This document shows, piece after piece, positions 56,749 to 64,000 of a stretch of DNA of 64,000 bases (the first letter of the stretch is position 1; every line of letters starts with the position of its first letter). The DNA is from Lonepinella koalarum (GTDB lineage Bacteria > Pseudomonadota > Gammaproteobacteria > Enterobacterales > Pasteurellaceae): contig NZ_CP170642.1 in assembly GCF_042926695.1 (NCBI RefSeq), positions 434,001-498,000 of the forward strand, given 5' to 3'. The position numbers and the translations under genes are program-made. Under the pieces are notes generated by a model. It saw only the letters and a list, made by a program, of their open reading frames with translations, made no database searches and was not told where the DNA came from.

Positions 56749-57209
56749 GTACAGAAAATGGAAAAAAATTGATCACCGATATTTTTGCGGCAGGTGCAAG
56801 AAATGGTTGGAACTTGTCGGTACATAGTATGATCCCCAATGTATTAATGGCATTTGTGATCATTTATATACTCAATATGTCTGGGATATTAAAAATCATT
56901 GCTGATTATACTGGCTTTATTATGGCACCGCTTGGGCTTCCGGGGGAATCCATTGCTGTGATATTAGCTACTTTCTTAAGTTCTGGTGGCGGTGCAGGTG
57001 CATTAGTAGCGTTAGTGCAAGAGGGCATATTAAATGCACATCATATTGCCATTTTATTACCGGGTCTTGCCTTGGTGGGTTCAATCGTACAATATATGGG
57101 ACGCATATTAGGGGTATTAGGTGTACCGGGAAAACATTACTTTTTCTTATATGGGATTTGTATGATTAATGCCTATTTAGCTATGTTGGTAATGCGTTTT
57201 ATTCTTTAA
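56745..57209 (+). CDS. yjiG: YjiG-type membrane protein, partner of YjiH
   Basis: This 154-residue protein has four hydrophobic segments and the SpmB-like pattern ATFLSSGGGAGALVALVQEG and LPGLALVGSIVQYMGRILG. It is coupled to yjiH by overlapping codons. The terminator at 57241-57268 ends the pepE-yjiH-yjiG group. Confidence 0.82.
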   Translation: MSTENGKKLITDIFAAGARNGWNLSVHSMIPNVLMAFVIIYILNMSGILKIIADYTGFIMAPLGLPGESIAVILATFLSSGGGAGALVALVQEGILNAHHIAILLPGLALVGSIVQYMGRILGVLGVPGKHYFFLYGICMINAYLAMLVMRFIL

Positions 57210-57240
57210 ATCTGAAATAGTTATAAAGGCAAAGTAATGT

Positions 57241-57268
57241 CGTGGTAATCCAAAATAGTATTGCCACG
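57241..57268 (+). terminator. Terminator after yjiG
   Basis: CGTGGTAA and TTGCCACG form an 8-base stem (one G-T pair) with a 12-base loop, followed by ATTTTT. Confidence 0.65.
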
Positions 57269-57337
57269 ATTTTTGATTTTAAATGTGCGGTCTTATGTGT
57301 ATTTACAGACTCAACATATGATTATTAAGGAGTTATT

Positions 57338-58630
57338 ATGGCTGGATTTAATTCTATTATAGCGATCTTAGGTATAATCGTGACGATTTATCTTCTCATT
57401 AAAAAATACGAAACGCGTACCGTATTAATTGGTGTGGGTTTAATTATGGCAATTGTCACCTTGAAACCCATGGAAGCCTTAGATGCGTTTGCCAAATCTA
57501 TGACATCAGGTGGCTTGATTATGGCGATTTGTTCGAGCATGGGGTTTGCCTATGTAATGAAATTTACTCGTTGCGATAGCCATTTAGTGCATTTACTGAC
57601 TAAACCATTGAGTGGTTTAAAATTCTTTTTAATTCCTATTGCGACCATTCTCACGTTTTTTATTAATATTGCCATTCCATCCGCCGCAGGTTGTGCGGCG
57701 GCTGTGGGGGCAACCTTAATTCCAGTGTTAAAAAGTGCTGGCGTACGTCCTGCGACGGCTGGGGCAGCAATTTTAGCAGGGACTTTTGGTTCAATGATGA
57801 GTCCGGGGTCATCTCATTCTGCGATGATTAGCGAAATGTCAGGCTTAACCATTACCCAAGTTAATCTTTCCCATGCGCCTTATACTATGGTTGCGGGAGC
57901 GATTGGGGCGTTAGTATTGACAATTCTGGCTATCATACTTAAAGATTATGGTGAGCAACATCGGCAAGCCTATATGCAAGAAAACAAAGAAACCGAAGCA
58001 CATTTTGAAAAAGTCAATCCATTCTATGCACTTGCGCCGTTAGTTCCTTTAGTGATTTTGGTGATTGGTGGTACATCATTACAACAGGTTTCAGGTTTGG
58101 AATGGACCAAAATGGGCGTGCCACAAGCCATGTTAATCGGAGCGATTTATGCCCTTGTGGTGACACGTATTTCACCGATTAAAATCACCGAAGAATTTTT
58201 TAATGGTATGGGGAATTCCTATGCCAACGTATTAGGTATTATCATTGCAGCAAGCGTCTTTGTATCAGGTTTAAAAGCCACTGGTGCGGTGGATTCTGCC
58301 ATCGAATTTCTAAAACAATCTAATGATTTTGTGCGTTGGGGAGCGACCATCGGTCCATTCTTAATGGGGGTAGTGACAGGTTCTGGCGATGCAGCCGCTA
58401 TAGCCTTTAATACTGCCGTAACACCGCATGCCGTCGAATTAGGTTATACTCATATTAATTTAGGTATGGCGGCGGCGATTGCTGGGGCGATTGGTCGTAC
58501 CGCTTCACCAATTGCAGGAGTGACCATTGTTTGTGCAGGATTAGCCATGGTAAATCCGGTAGATATGGTAAAACGTACTGCGCCGGGAATGATCTTGGCG
58601 ACTTTATTTTTAGCGTTGTTTATGTTGTAA
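57338..58630 (+). CDS. dcuC: DcuC-family C4-dicarboxylate transporter
   Basis: The 430-residue protein has 10 to 12 membrane segments with DcuC-family features: MTSGGLIMAICSSMGFAYVM, AIPSAAGCAAAVGATLIPVL, and GTFGSMMSPGSSHSAMISEM. The second half repeats the pattern (VVTGSGDAAAIAFNTAVTPH). Members exchange succinate, fumarate or aspartate, mainly without oxygen. The link to pepE suggests a role in aspartate or dicarboxylate flow. The gene has its own start region (AAGGAG site) after a terminator. Confidence 0.85.
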   Translation: MAGFNSIIAILGIIVTIYLLIKKYETRTVLIGVGLIMAIVTLKPMEALDAFAKSMTSGGLIMAICSSMGFAYVMKFTRCDSHLVHLLTKPLSGLKFFLIPIATILTFFINIAIPSAAGCAAAVGATLIPVLKSAGVRPATAGAAILAGTFGSMMSPGSSHSAMISEMSGLTITQVNLSHAPYTMVAGAIGALVLTILAIILKDYGEQHRQAYMQENKETEAHFEKVNPFYALAPLVPLVILVIGGTSLQQVSGLEWTKMGVPQAMLIGAIYALVVTRISPIKITEEFFNGMGNSYANVLGIIIAASVFVSGLKATGAVDSAIEFLKQSNDFVRWGATIGPFLMGVVTGSGDAAAIAFNTAVTPHAVELGYTHINLGMAAAIAGAIGRTASPIAGVTIVCAGLAMVNPVDMVKRTAPGMILATLFLALFML

Positions 58631-58666
58631 AACCCACGCAAAATACACCGCACTTCGCAAAATATC

Positions 58667-58740
58667 GTAGGGTCGGACCGATTGTCCGACCGAAAACTAC
58701 GATTCGAATTTAACAGGGGCGGGCAACCGGTCCGACCCTA
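58667..58740. repeat. REP-like palindromic element
   Basis: TAGGGTCGGACC (58668-58679) and GGTCCGACCCTA (58729-58740) are perfect complements. Inside, GGTCGGAC and GTCCGACC (58671-58691) form a second hairpin. It fills the gap between the dcuC and amidohydrolase genes and resembles the element at 34215-34304 in layout but not in sequence. Confidence 0.7.
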
Positions 58741-58773
58741 TGATTACCTAATAATAGTTAAAAGGAATGATAA

Positions 58774-60039
58774 ATGACAGATTTAAACCAATTAATTCAA
58801 TGGCGACGTGAATTTCATCGTTTTCCTGAAACAGGTTGGAGCGAATTTTGGACAACCAGTCGTATCGCCGATTATTTAGAGGAAATGGGAGCAGAATTGC
58901 TATTTGGTAAGCAGATTATTAATTCTGAATTTGTGCGTGGACGTAATCAAAAAGTGGTGGATAAAGGGATTCAAAATGCCCTTGCTTATGGTGCAAAGCA
59001 AAAATGGTTAGATAAAATGGACGGCTACACAGGTTGCGTAGCCATTTTTGATTCAGGCAAAGCGGGCAAAACCGTAGCATTACGTTTTGATATTGACTGC
59101 GTAAATGTGGGCGAAACCAAAGCAGAAAATCATATTCCAAATCAGCTTGGTTTTGCCTCTATCAATGACGGGTTTATGCATGCTTGCGGGCATGATGGAC
59201 ACATTACCATAGGTTTGGGTACGGCGTTATGGTTATCACAAAATAAAGACAAATATACAGGCAAAGTGAAAATTGTATTCCAACCTGCGGAAGAAGGTGT
59301 ACGTGGAGCAGCCGCGATTGCTGCCAGTGGCGTAATTGATGATGCCGATTATTTTGCTAGTTCGCATATTAGTTTTTGTGCCTTTAGTGGTACAGTCATC
59401 CCTGATTTAAAAAATTTCTTATCTACTACTAAAATTGACATTCGTTATCGTGGTAAACCTGCTCATGCAGGAGCAGCTCCTCATTTAGGACGAAATGCTT
59501 TGCTAGCCGCCGCTCACGCTGTCACTCAATTACACGGTATTGCTCGCCACGGTAGCGGTATGACTCGTATCAACGTAGGTGTATTAAATGCAGGCGAAGG
59601 GCGAAATGTGGTGCCGAGTAAAGCGGAAATTCAGCTCGAAGTGCGGGGTGAAAATAAAGAGATTAACCAATATATGGTGGATCAGGTTATGCAAATCGCC
59701 AGAGGGGCTGCCATCAGTTTTGATGTAGCTTACGAAACTGAAATTATGGGGGAAGCAGTGGATATGAGTAACGATAAAGCGTTAGTAGAGTTAGTCAGCG
59801 AAATTGCTTTGCAGCAGCCACAAGTCAACGAAATTGTGGATTATGCCTTTAATGCCAGCGAAGATGCCACCATCCTTGGCAGACGAGTACAAGAGCAGGG
59901 TGGCAAAGCCATTTATTTTATTCTCGGTGCTGACCGCACCGCAGGTCATCACGAAGCCGAATTTGATTTTGATGAACGCCAGTTAGAAACAGGTGTAAAT
60001 GTTTATACGGCGTTGGTGGGACGGTTGTTGGGGGATTAA
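58774..60039 (+). CDS. M20-family amidohydrolase (AbgA-like)
   Basis: The 421-residue zinc peptidase-fold enzyme has HACGHDGHITIGLG, FQPAEEGVRGA and a late GADRTAGHHEAEFDFDE. The inserted segment at 40-70 (SEFVRGRNQKVVDKGIQNAL) suits the AbgA group, which hydrolyses p-aminobenzoyl-glutamate. Other N-acyl amino acids are possible substrates. The ribosome-binding site AAAGGAATGAT precedes it. It is the last of the peptide/amide genes. Confidence 0.85.
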   Translation: MTDLNQLIQWRREFHRFPETGWSEFWTTSRIADYLEEMGAELLFGKQIINSEFVRGRNQKVVDKGIQNALAYGAKQKWLDKMDGYTGCVAIFDSGKAGKTVALRFDIDCVNVGETKAENHIPNQLGFASINDGFMHACGHDGHITIGLGTALWLSQNKDKYTGKVKIVFQPAEEGVRGAAAIAASGVIDDADYFASSHISFCAFSGTVIPDLKNFLSTTKIDIRYRGKPAHAGAAPHLGRNALLAAAHAVTQLHGIARHGSGMTRINVGVLNAGEGRNVVPSKAEIQLEVRGENKEINQYMVDQVMQIARGAAISFDVAYETEIMGEAVDMSNDKALVELVSEIALQQPQVNEIVDYAFNASEDATILGRRVQEQGGKAIYFILGADRTAGHHEAEFDFDERQLETGVNVYTALVGRLLGD

Positions 60040-60044
60040 ATAAA

Positions 60045-60073
60045 TCATGGCAATAAAATAATATTGCCATGAT
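60045..60073. terminator. Terminator after the AbgA-like gene
   Basis: ATCATGGCAATA and TATTGCCATGAT-type arms form a 12-base stem with a short AT loop, followed by GTTTATTT. Confidence 0.75.
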
Positions 60074-60260
60074 GTTTATTTAGTAACAACTTTGTTTTTT
60101 ATTCACAATTCTTACCGGATTATTCTGTTTTTTCCCCTGTTGCTTACGTAACGTTGAATATTCCGGTGGAATTTTTTTTACCGCACTTCTAGCGAATAAA
60201 CCACATTTCAGGTACAATTCCTCGATTATCTTTTAGGGACTTATTATTTAATTATTTTAT

Positions 60261-62054
60261 ATGCAAAATATTCGTAACTTTTCTATCATCGCCCATATTG
60301 ACCACGGAAAATCAACCCTTTCCGACCGTTTGATCCAAACTTGTGGCGGTTTATCAGATCGTGAAATGGAAGCTCAGGTATTGGATTCCATGGATCTTGA
60401 GCGTGAGCGTGGAATTACTATCAAAGCACAAAGTGTCACCTTAAACTATAAAGCTAAAAATGGTGAGACTTATCAATTAAATTTTATCGATACACCGGGA
60501 CATGTTGACTTTTCTTATGAAGTTTCTCGTTCTTTAGCTGCTTGCGAGGGGGCATTATTGGTGGTTGATGCGGGACAAGGGGTAGAAGCTCAAACCTTAG
60601 CGAATTGCTATACAGCGTTAGATATGAATTTAGAAGTGGTACCGATTTTAAATAAAATAGACTTACCCGCAGCTGAACCAGAACGTGTCGCGGAAGAAAT
60701 TGAAGATATTGTAGGCATTGATGCCATTGAAGCGGTACGTTGTTCCGCTAAAACGGGTGTGGGGATTGAGGATGTATTAGAAGAAATTGTAGCAAAAATT
60801 CCAGCACCAGAGGGTGATCCAAATGCCCCATTGCAAGCTTTAATTATTGATTCGTGGTTTGATAATTATTTGGGCGTCGTTTCCCTTGTTCGTGTAAAAA
60901 ATGGCTCAATTAAAAAAGGTGATAAAATTAAAGTCATGAGTACTGGACAAGCCTATAATGTTGATCGTTTAGGAATTTTTACGCCAAAGCAGGTGGATAC
61001 GGCAGAGTTAAAAACCGGCGAAGTAGGTTGGGTGGTTTGTGCGATTAAAGATATTTTAGGGGCACCTGTAGGGGATACCTTAACTCACCAACACCATTCT
61101 GCCACGCAAGTATTACCGGGCTTTAAAAAAGTAAAACCACAGGTTTATGCGGGTTTATTCCCGATTAGTTCAGACGATTATGAAGCGTTCCGTGATGCGT
61201 TAGGTAAATTAAGTCTGAATGATGCATCATTGTTCTATGAACCTGAAAATTCCACCGCACTTGGGTTTGGTTTTCGTTGTGGTTTCTTAGGTTTATTACA
61301 CATGGAAATCATTCAAGAGCGTTTAGAACGTGAGTACGATCTTGATTTGATTACCACTGCACCTACCGTAGTGTACGAAGTTGAACTCACTAACGGTGAT
61401 GTTGTCTATATAGACAGCCCAGCGAAGTTGCCACCATTAAGCAACATTGCGGATATTCGTGAGCCGATTGCGGAATGTAATATGCTGGTGCCACAAGATT
61501 ATTTGGGTAATGTGATCACCCTTTGTATTGAAAAACGTGGGGTGCAAACCAATATGGTATATCACGGTAATCAAATAGCATTGACTTATGAAATTCCGAT
61601 GGGCGAAGTGGTATTAGATTTCTTCGACCGTTTGAAATCCACATCTCGTGGTTATGCTTCGTTAGATTATGGTTTTAAACGTTTCCAGTCTGCTAATATG
61701 GTGCGAGTGGATATTATGATTAATGGTGATCGGGTAGATGCACTGGCATTAATTGTACATAAAGATAATGCTGCCTATCGTGGGCGTGAATTAGTGGAAA
61801 AAATGAAAGAATTGATTCCACGTCAACAATTTGATATTGCGATTCAAGCTGCCATTGGGAATCAGATTATTGCACGTTCTACTGTAAAACAGTTGCGTAA
61901 AAATGTGTTAGCAAAATGCTATGGTGGGGACGTGAGCCGTAAGAAAAAACTGTTGCAGAAACAGAAAGAAGGTAAAAAACGTATGAAACAACTCGGTAAT
62001 GTGGAAGTACCACAGGAAGCGTTTTTAGCGATTTTACACGTTGGAAAAGACTAA
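60261..62054 (+). CDS. lepA: Elongation factor 4 (LepA)
   Basis: The 597-residue GTPase has G1 AHIDHGKSTLSDR, G3 DTPGHVDF and G4 NKIDLP, and the LepA-specific C-terminus (KLLQKQKEGKKRMKQLG). It acts on the ribosome during initiation or back-translocation. The conserved order lepA-lepB-rnc-era begins here. An uptake signal lies upstream at 60180-60188. Confidence 0.98.
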   Translation: MQNIRNFSIIAHIDHGKSTLSDRLIQTCGGLSDREMEAQVLDSMDLERERGITIKAQSVTLNYKAKNGETYQLNFIDTPGHVDFSYEVSRSLAACEGALLVVDAGQGVEAQTLANCYTALDMNLEVVPILNKIDLPAAEPERVAEEIEDIVGIDAIEAVRCSAKTGVGIEDVLEEIVAKIPAPEGDPNAPLQALIIDSWFDNYLGVVSLVRVKNGSIKKGDKIKVMSTGQAYNVDRLGIFTPKQVDTAELKTGEVGWVVCAIKDILGAPVGDTLTHQHHSATQVLPGFKKVKPQVYAGLFPISSDDYEAFRDALGKLSLNDASLFYEPENSTALGFGFRCGFLGLLHMEIIQERLEREYDLDLITTAPTVVYEVELTNGDVVYIDSPAKLPPLSNIADIREPIAECNMLVPQDYLGNVITLCIEKRGVQTNMVYHGNQIALTYEIPMGEVVLDFFDRLKSTSRGYASLDYGFKRFQSANMVRVDIMINGDRVDALALIVHKDNAAYRGRELVEKMKELIPRQQFDIAIQAAIGNQIIARSTVKQLRKNVLAKCYGGDVSRKKKLLQKQKEGKKRMKQLGNVEVPQEAFLAILHVGKD

Positions 62055-62066
62055 ATAAGGGAAACT

Positions 62067-63089
62067 ATGTCAAAACTTTTTCTACCTATTTTATTAGTGG
62101 TGGGCTTTGCGGTTTGGAAAGTGTTAGATTATTTGCAATTACCTAATACATTCTCCATTTTATTGATTTTATTCACCGCACTTTCAGGTGTATTGTGGTG
62201 CTATCATCGTTTTTCCGTGTTGCCACGTCGTCGCCGTCAAATTGCTCGTACGGAACAACGTACCGGGCAAACCTTAAGTGATGAAGAAAAAGCCCAAATT
62301 GAGCCGATTGGTGAAGGAGAAGAATTTATTTCGTCTTTATTCCCCGTGTTAGCCTTTGTGTTAATTTTGCGTTCTTTTGTATTTGAACCATTCCAAATTC
62401 CATCACAATCCATGGAGCCAACCTTGCGAGTGGGCGATTTTATTGTAGTGGAAAAATATGCTTACGGTATTAAAGATCCTGTGTTTCAAAATACCTTAGT
62501 TGAAACTGGCAATGTGCAACGTGGTGATGTGGTTGTGTTTAAAGCCCCGCCTCAACCAAATGTTGATTATATTAAACGTGTGATAGGTATTGGCGGAGAT
62601 CGTGTGCTGTATAATGAGTTGGAAAGAAAACTCACGATTATTTATGCTAAAGATGGCGAGCCTTGTGAAGAAAATTGCGAAAGTAAGGAATTTGCTTATA
62701 GTCAGCCACAACAAAATGATGAATTCAAAGCTATTATTGGTAGAAATCCAGACGGTAGTTTTATTTATGGTCCGAGTATGTTGGAATTAACGGAAACGGG
62801 AGATGTAGATCATCAAATTCATTGGTTCCCAGAACCAATTTCTGAAGGTTATCGTTATAAAGATTACGAGAAACAAGAGTATTATGTCACCGAATGGATA
62901 GTACCAGCCGGGCAATATTTTATGATGGGAGATAATCGTAATATGAGTGAAGATAGTCGTTTCTGGGGTTTTGTACCAGAAAAAAATATTGTGGGGAAAG
63001 CCACTTATATTTGGTTGAGTTTAGATAAAAAACCAAATGAATGGCCAACCGGTATTCGTTCTGAACGCTTATTTACGAAAATTAAATAA
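62067..63089 (+). CDS. lepB: Signal peptidase I
   Basis: The 340-residue protein has two N-terminal membrane segments and a third near residue 95. The catalytic serine is in PSQSMEPTL (Ser115) and the lysine in DYIKRVIGIGGD (Lys170), with MMGDNRNMSEDSR as the later box. It removes signal peptides at the periplasmic face. The stop codon overlaps the rnc start by one base (TAATG). Confidence 0.97.
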   Translation: MSKLFLPILLVVGFAVWKVLDYLQLPNTFSILLILFTALSGVLWCYHRFSVLPRRRRQIARTEQRTGQTLSDEEKAQIEPIGEGEEFISSLFPVLAFVLILRSFVFEPFQIPSQSMEPTLRVGDFIVVEKYAYGIKDPVFQNTLVETGNVQRGDVVVFKAPPQPNVDYIKRVIGIGGDRVLYNELERKLTIIYAKDGEPCEENCESKEFAYSQPQQNDEFKAIIGRNPDGSFIYGPSMLELTETGDVDHQIHWFPEPISEGYRYKDYEKQEYYVTEWIVPAGQYFMMGDNRNMSEDSRFWGFVPEKNIVGKATYIWLSLDKKPNEWPTGIRSERLFTKIK

Positions 63090-63763
63090 TGAATGATTTA
63101 ACCAGATTACAAGACAAGATTGGTTATCAATTTACTGATCTTGCTTTGCTAAAACAGGCTTTAACGCACCGTAGTGCGGCCAAAATACATAATGAACGCC
63201 TAGAGTTTTTAGGTGATGCTATTTTAAATTTAACTATTGCTCAATCCTTGTATCAGCAGTTTCCAAAATGTAATGAGGGGGAATTGAGTCGTATGCGAGC
63301 AACATTAGTTCGAGAACAAACCCTCGCAGAATTAGCACGTCAATTTGAACTTGGTCATTATTTAGTACTTGGTTCAGGTGAGCTTAAAAGTGGTGGCTTT
63401 CGCCGAGCCTCTATTTTGGCGGATTGTGTCGAAGCGATTATTGGGGCAATGTCCTTAGATAGCGATTTGAATAGTACTATGGTGATTATTTGTCATTGGT
63501 ATGCAAAACAATTAGGGGCAATTAAACCGGGTGAAAATCAAAAAGATCCGAAAACACGTTTGCAAGAATATTTGCAGGGTAAAGGATTAAGCTTACCAAG
63601 CTATCATATTATTAAAACCGAAGGCGAAGCCCATTGTCAAACCTTTACTGTAGAATGTAACGCGGAAAATTTAGACCGCACTTTTATCGGTGTAGCAGGC
63701 AGTCGTCGTAAGGCGGAACAAGCGGCTGCCGAACAAATTTTAAAAGAACTGGATATTACCTAA
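63089..63763 (+). CDS. rnc: Ribonuclease III
   Basis: The 224-residue enzyme has the RNase III signature RLEFLGDAIL and a C-terminal double-stranded RNA binding domain (DPKTRLQEYLQGKGLSLPSY, with GSRRKAEQAAAEQ). It processes rRNA precursors. In this organism it would also cut out the two 23S intervening sequences described above. The stop overlaps the era start (TAATG). Confidence 0.98.
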   Translation: MNDLTRLQDKIGYQFTDLALLKQALTHRSAAKIHNERLEFLGDAILNLTIAQSLYQQFPKCNEGELSRMRATLVREQTLAELARQFELGHYLVLGSGELKSGGFRRASILADCVEAIIGAMSLDSDLNSTMVIICHWYAKQLGAIKPGENQKDPKTRLQEYLQGKGLSLPSYHIIKTEGEAHCQTFTVECNAENLDRTFIGVAGSRRKAEQAAAEQILKELDIT

Positions 63764-64000
63764 TGACAGAAGAAATTTTACATGATGTAAACAACGATAA
63801 TCAACCAGCCACTGAAACCTATTGTGGCTTTATTGCTATTGTCGGTCGCCCTAATGTAGGAAAATCTACCTTATTAAATAAAATTCTAGGGCAAAAAGTA
63901 TCTATTACTTCACGTAAAGCCCAAACTACTCGCCACCGCATTGTAGGGATTGATACGGACGGTGCTTATCAAGCGGTTTATGTCGATACTCCGGGATTAC
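63763..64000 (+). CDS. era: GTPase Era, N-terminal part
   Basis: The gene is cut by the window end. The visible 79 residues include G1 VGRPNVGKSTLLNK and the Era segment SRKAQTTRHRIVGI, and end in the G3 DTPG. Era binds 16S rRNA and helps assemble the small subunit. It overlaps rnc by one base. Confidence 0.95.
   Translation, partial: MTEEILHDVNNDNQPATETYCGFIAIVGRPNVGKSTLLNKILGQKVSITSRKAQTTRHRIVGIDTDGAYQAVYVDTPGL

Overview
The window is chromosomal DNA from a member of the Pasteurellaceae in the Haemophilus/Aggregatibacter/Pasteurella group. The 9-base Hin-type DNA uptake signal AAGTGCGGT (or its complement) recurs through the core regions. Several blocks also look Haemophilus-like: sufE/csdA/nuclease/lrgAB/dgt, nrdR-ribD-degS, hrpA, and lepA-lepB-rnc-era. 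I cannot name the species from the sequence.

Layout. (1) 1-1.6 kb: end of a MetR-like regulator and an azlCD branched-chain amino acid/methionine exporter. (2) 1.7-9.1 kb, minus strand: a type I restriction-modification locus (hsdM, rhuM, hsdS, fic, hsdR). All three hsd genes carry a lesion, while rhuM and fic are intact. (3) 9.2-13.8 kb: conserved genes (csdE, csdA, thermonuclease, lrgA, lrgB, dgt). (4) 13.9-28.2 kb: a complete glycyl-radical-enzyme bacterial microcompartment (BMC) locus. It encodes shell proteins (BMC-H, permuted BMC-H, BMC-T, BMC-P, PduK-like), a B12-independent diol dehydratase with its activase, PduP, PduL, an alcohol dehydrogenase, a propionate/acetate kinase, a flavoprotein, a haem-binding-like protein, and a PocR-domain histidine kinase with an AraC-type response regulator. 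Active-site residues match the glycerol/1,2-propanediol dehydratase type, not choline lyase. The enzymes would convert 1,2-propanediol to propionaldehyde inside the shell and then to propanol (recycling NADH) and propionate (making ATP). The block has one perfect uptake signal in 14 kb, which suggests acquisition. (5) 28.2-34.2 kb: an rRNA operon (16S, tRNA-Glu, 23S, 5S). The 23S gene carries two intervening sequences, and one repeat family occurs in the intervening sequences and in every spacer. (6) 34.2-35.2 kb: a REP-like element and a family 25 glycosyltransferase whose 5' end holds 17 copies of a 7-base repeat, indicating phase variation. (7) 35.3-50 kb: housekeeping genes (TRIC channel, rimI, ydbH-ynbE, nrdR, ribD, degS, a peptide-binding lipoprotein, an AEC transporter, a DUF441 protein, hrpA). 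(8) 50.2-54 kb: an AT-rich type IIG restriction-methylase gene followed by a broken second fic gene. (9) 54-60 kb: peptide/amino-acid amide use (M20 amidase, pepE, yjiHG, dcuC-like, abgA-like). (10) 60.3-64 kb: lepA, lepB, rnc and the start of era.

The most notable points are the microcompartment island, the multiply broken type I locus with intact toxin-like passengers, the shared repeat family that builds both 23S intervening sequences and spacer stems, and the heptanucleotide contingency locus beside the rRNA operon.
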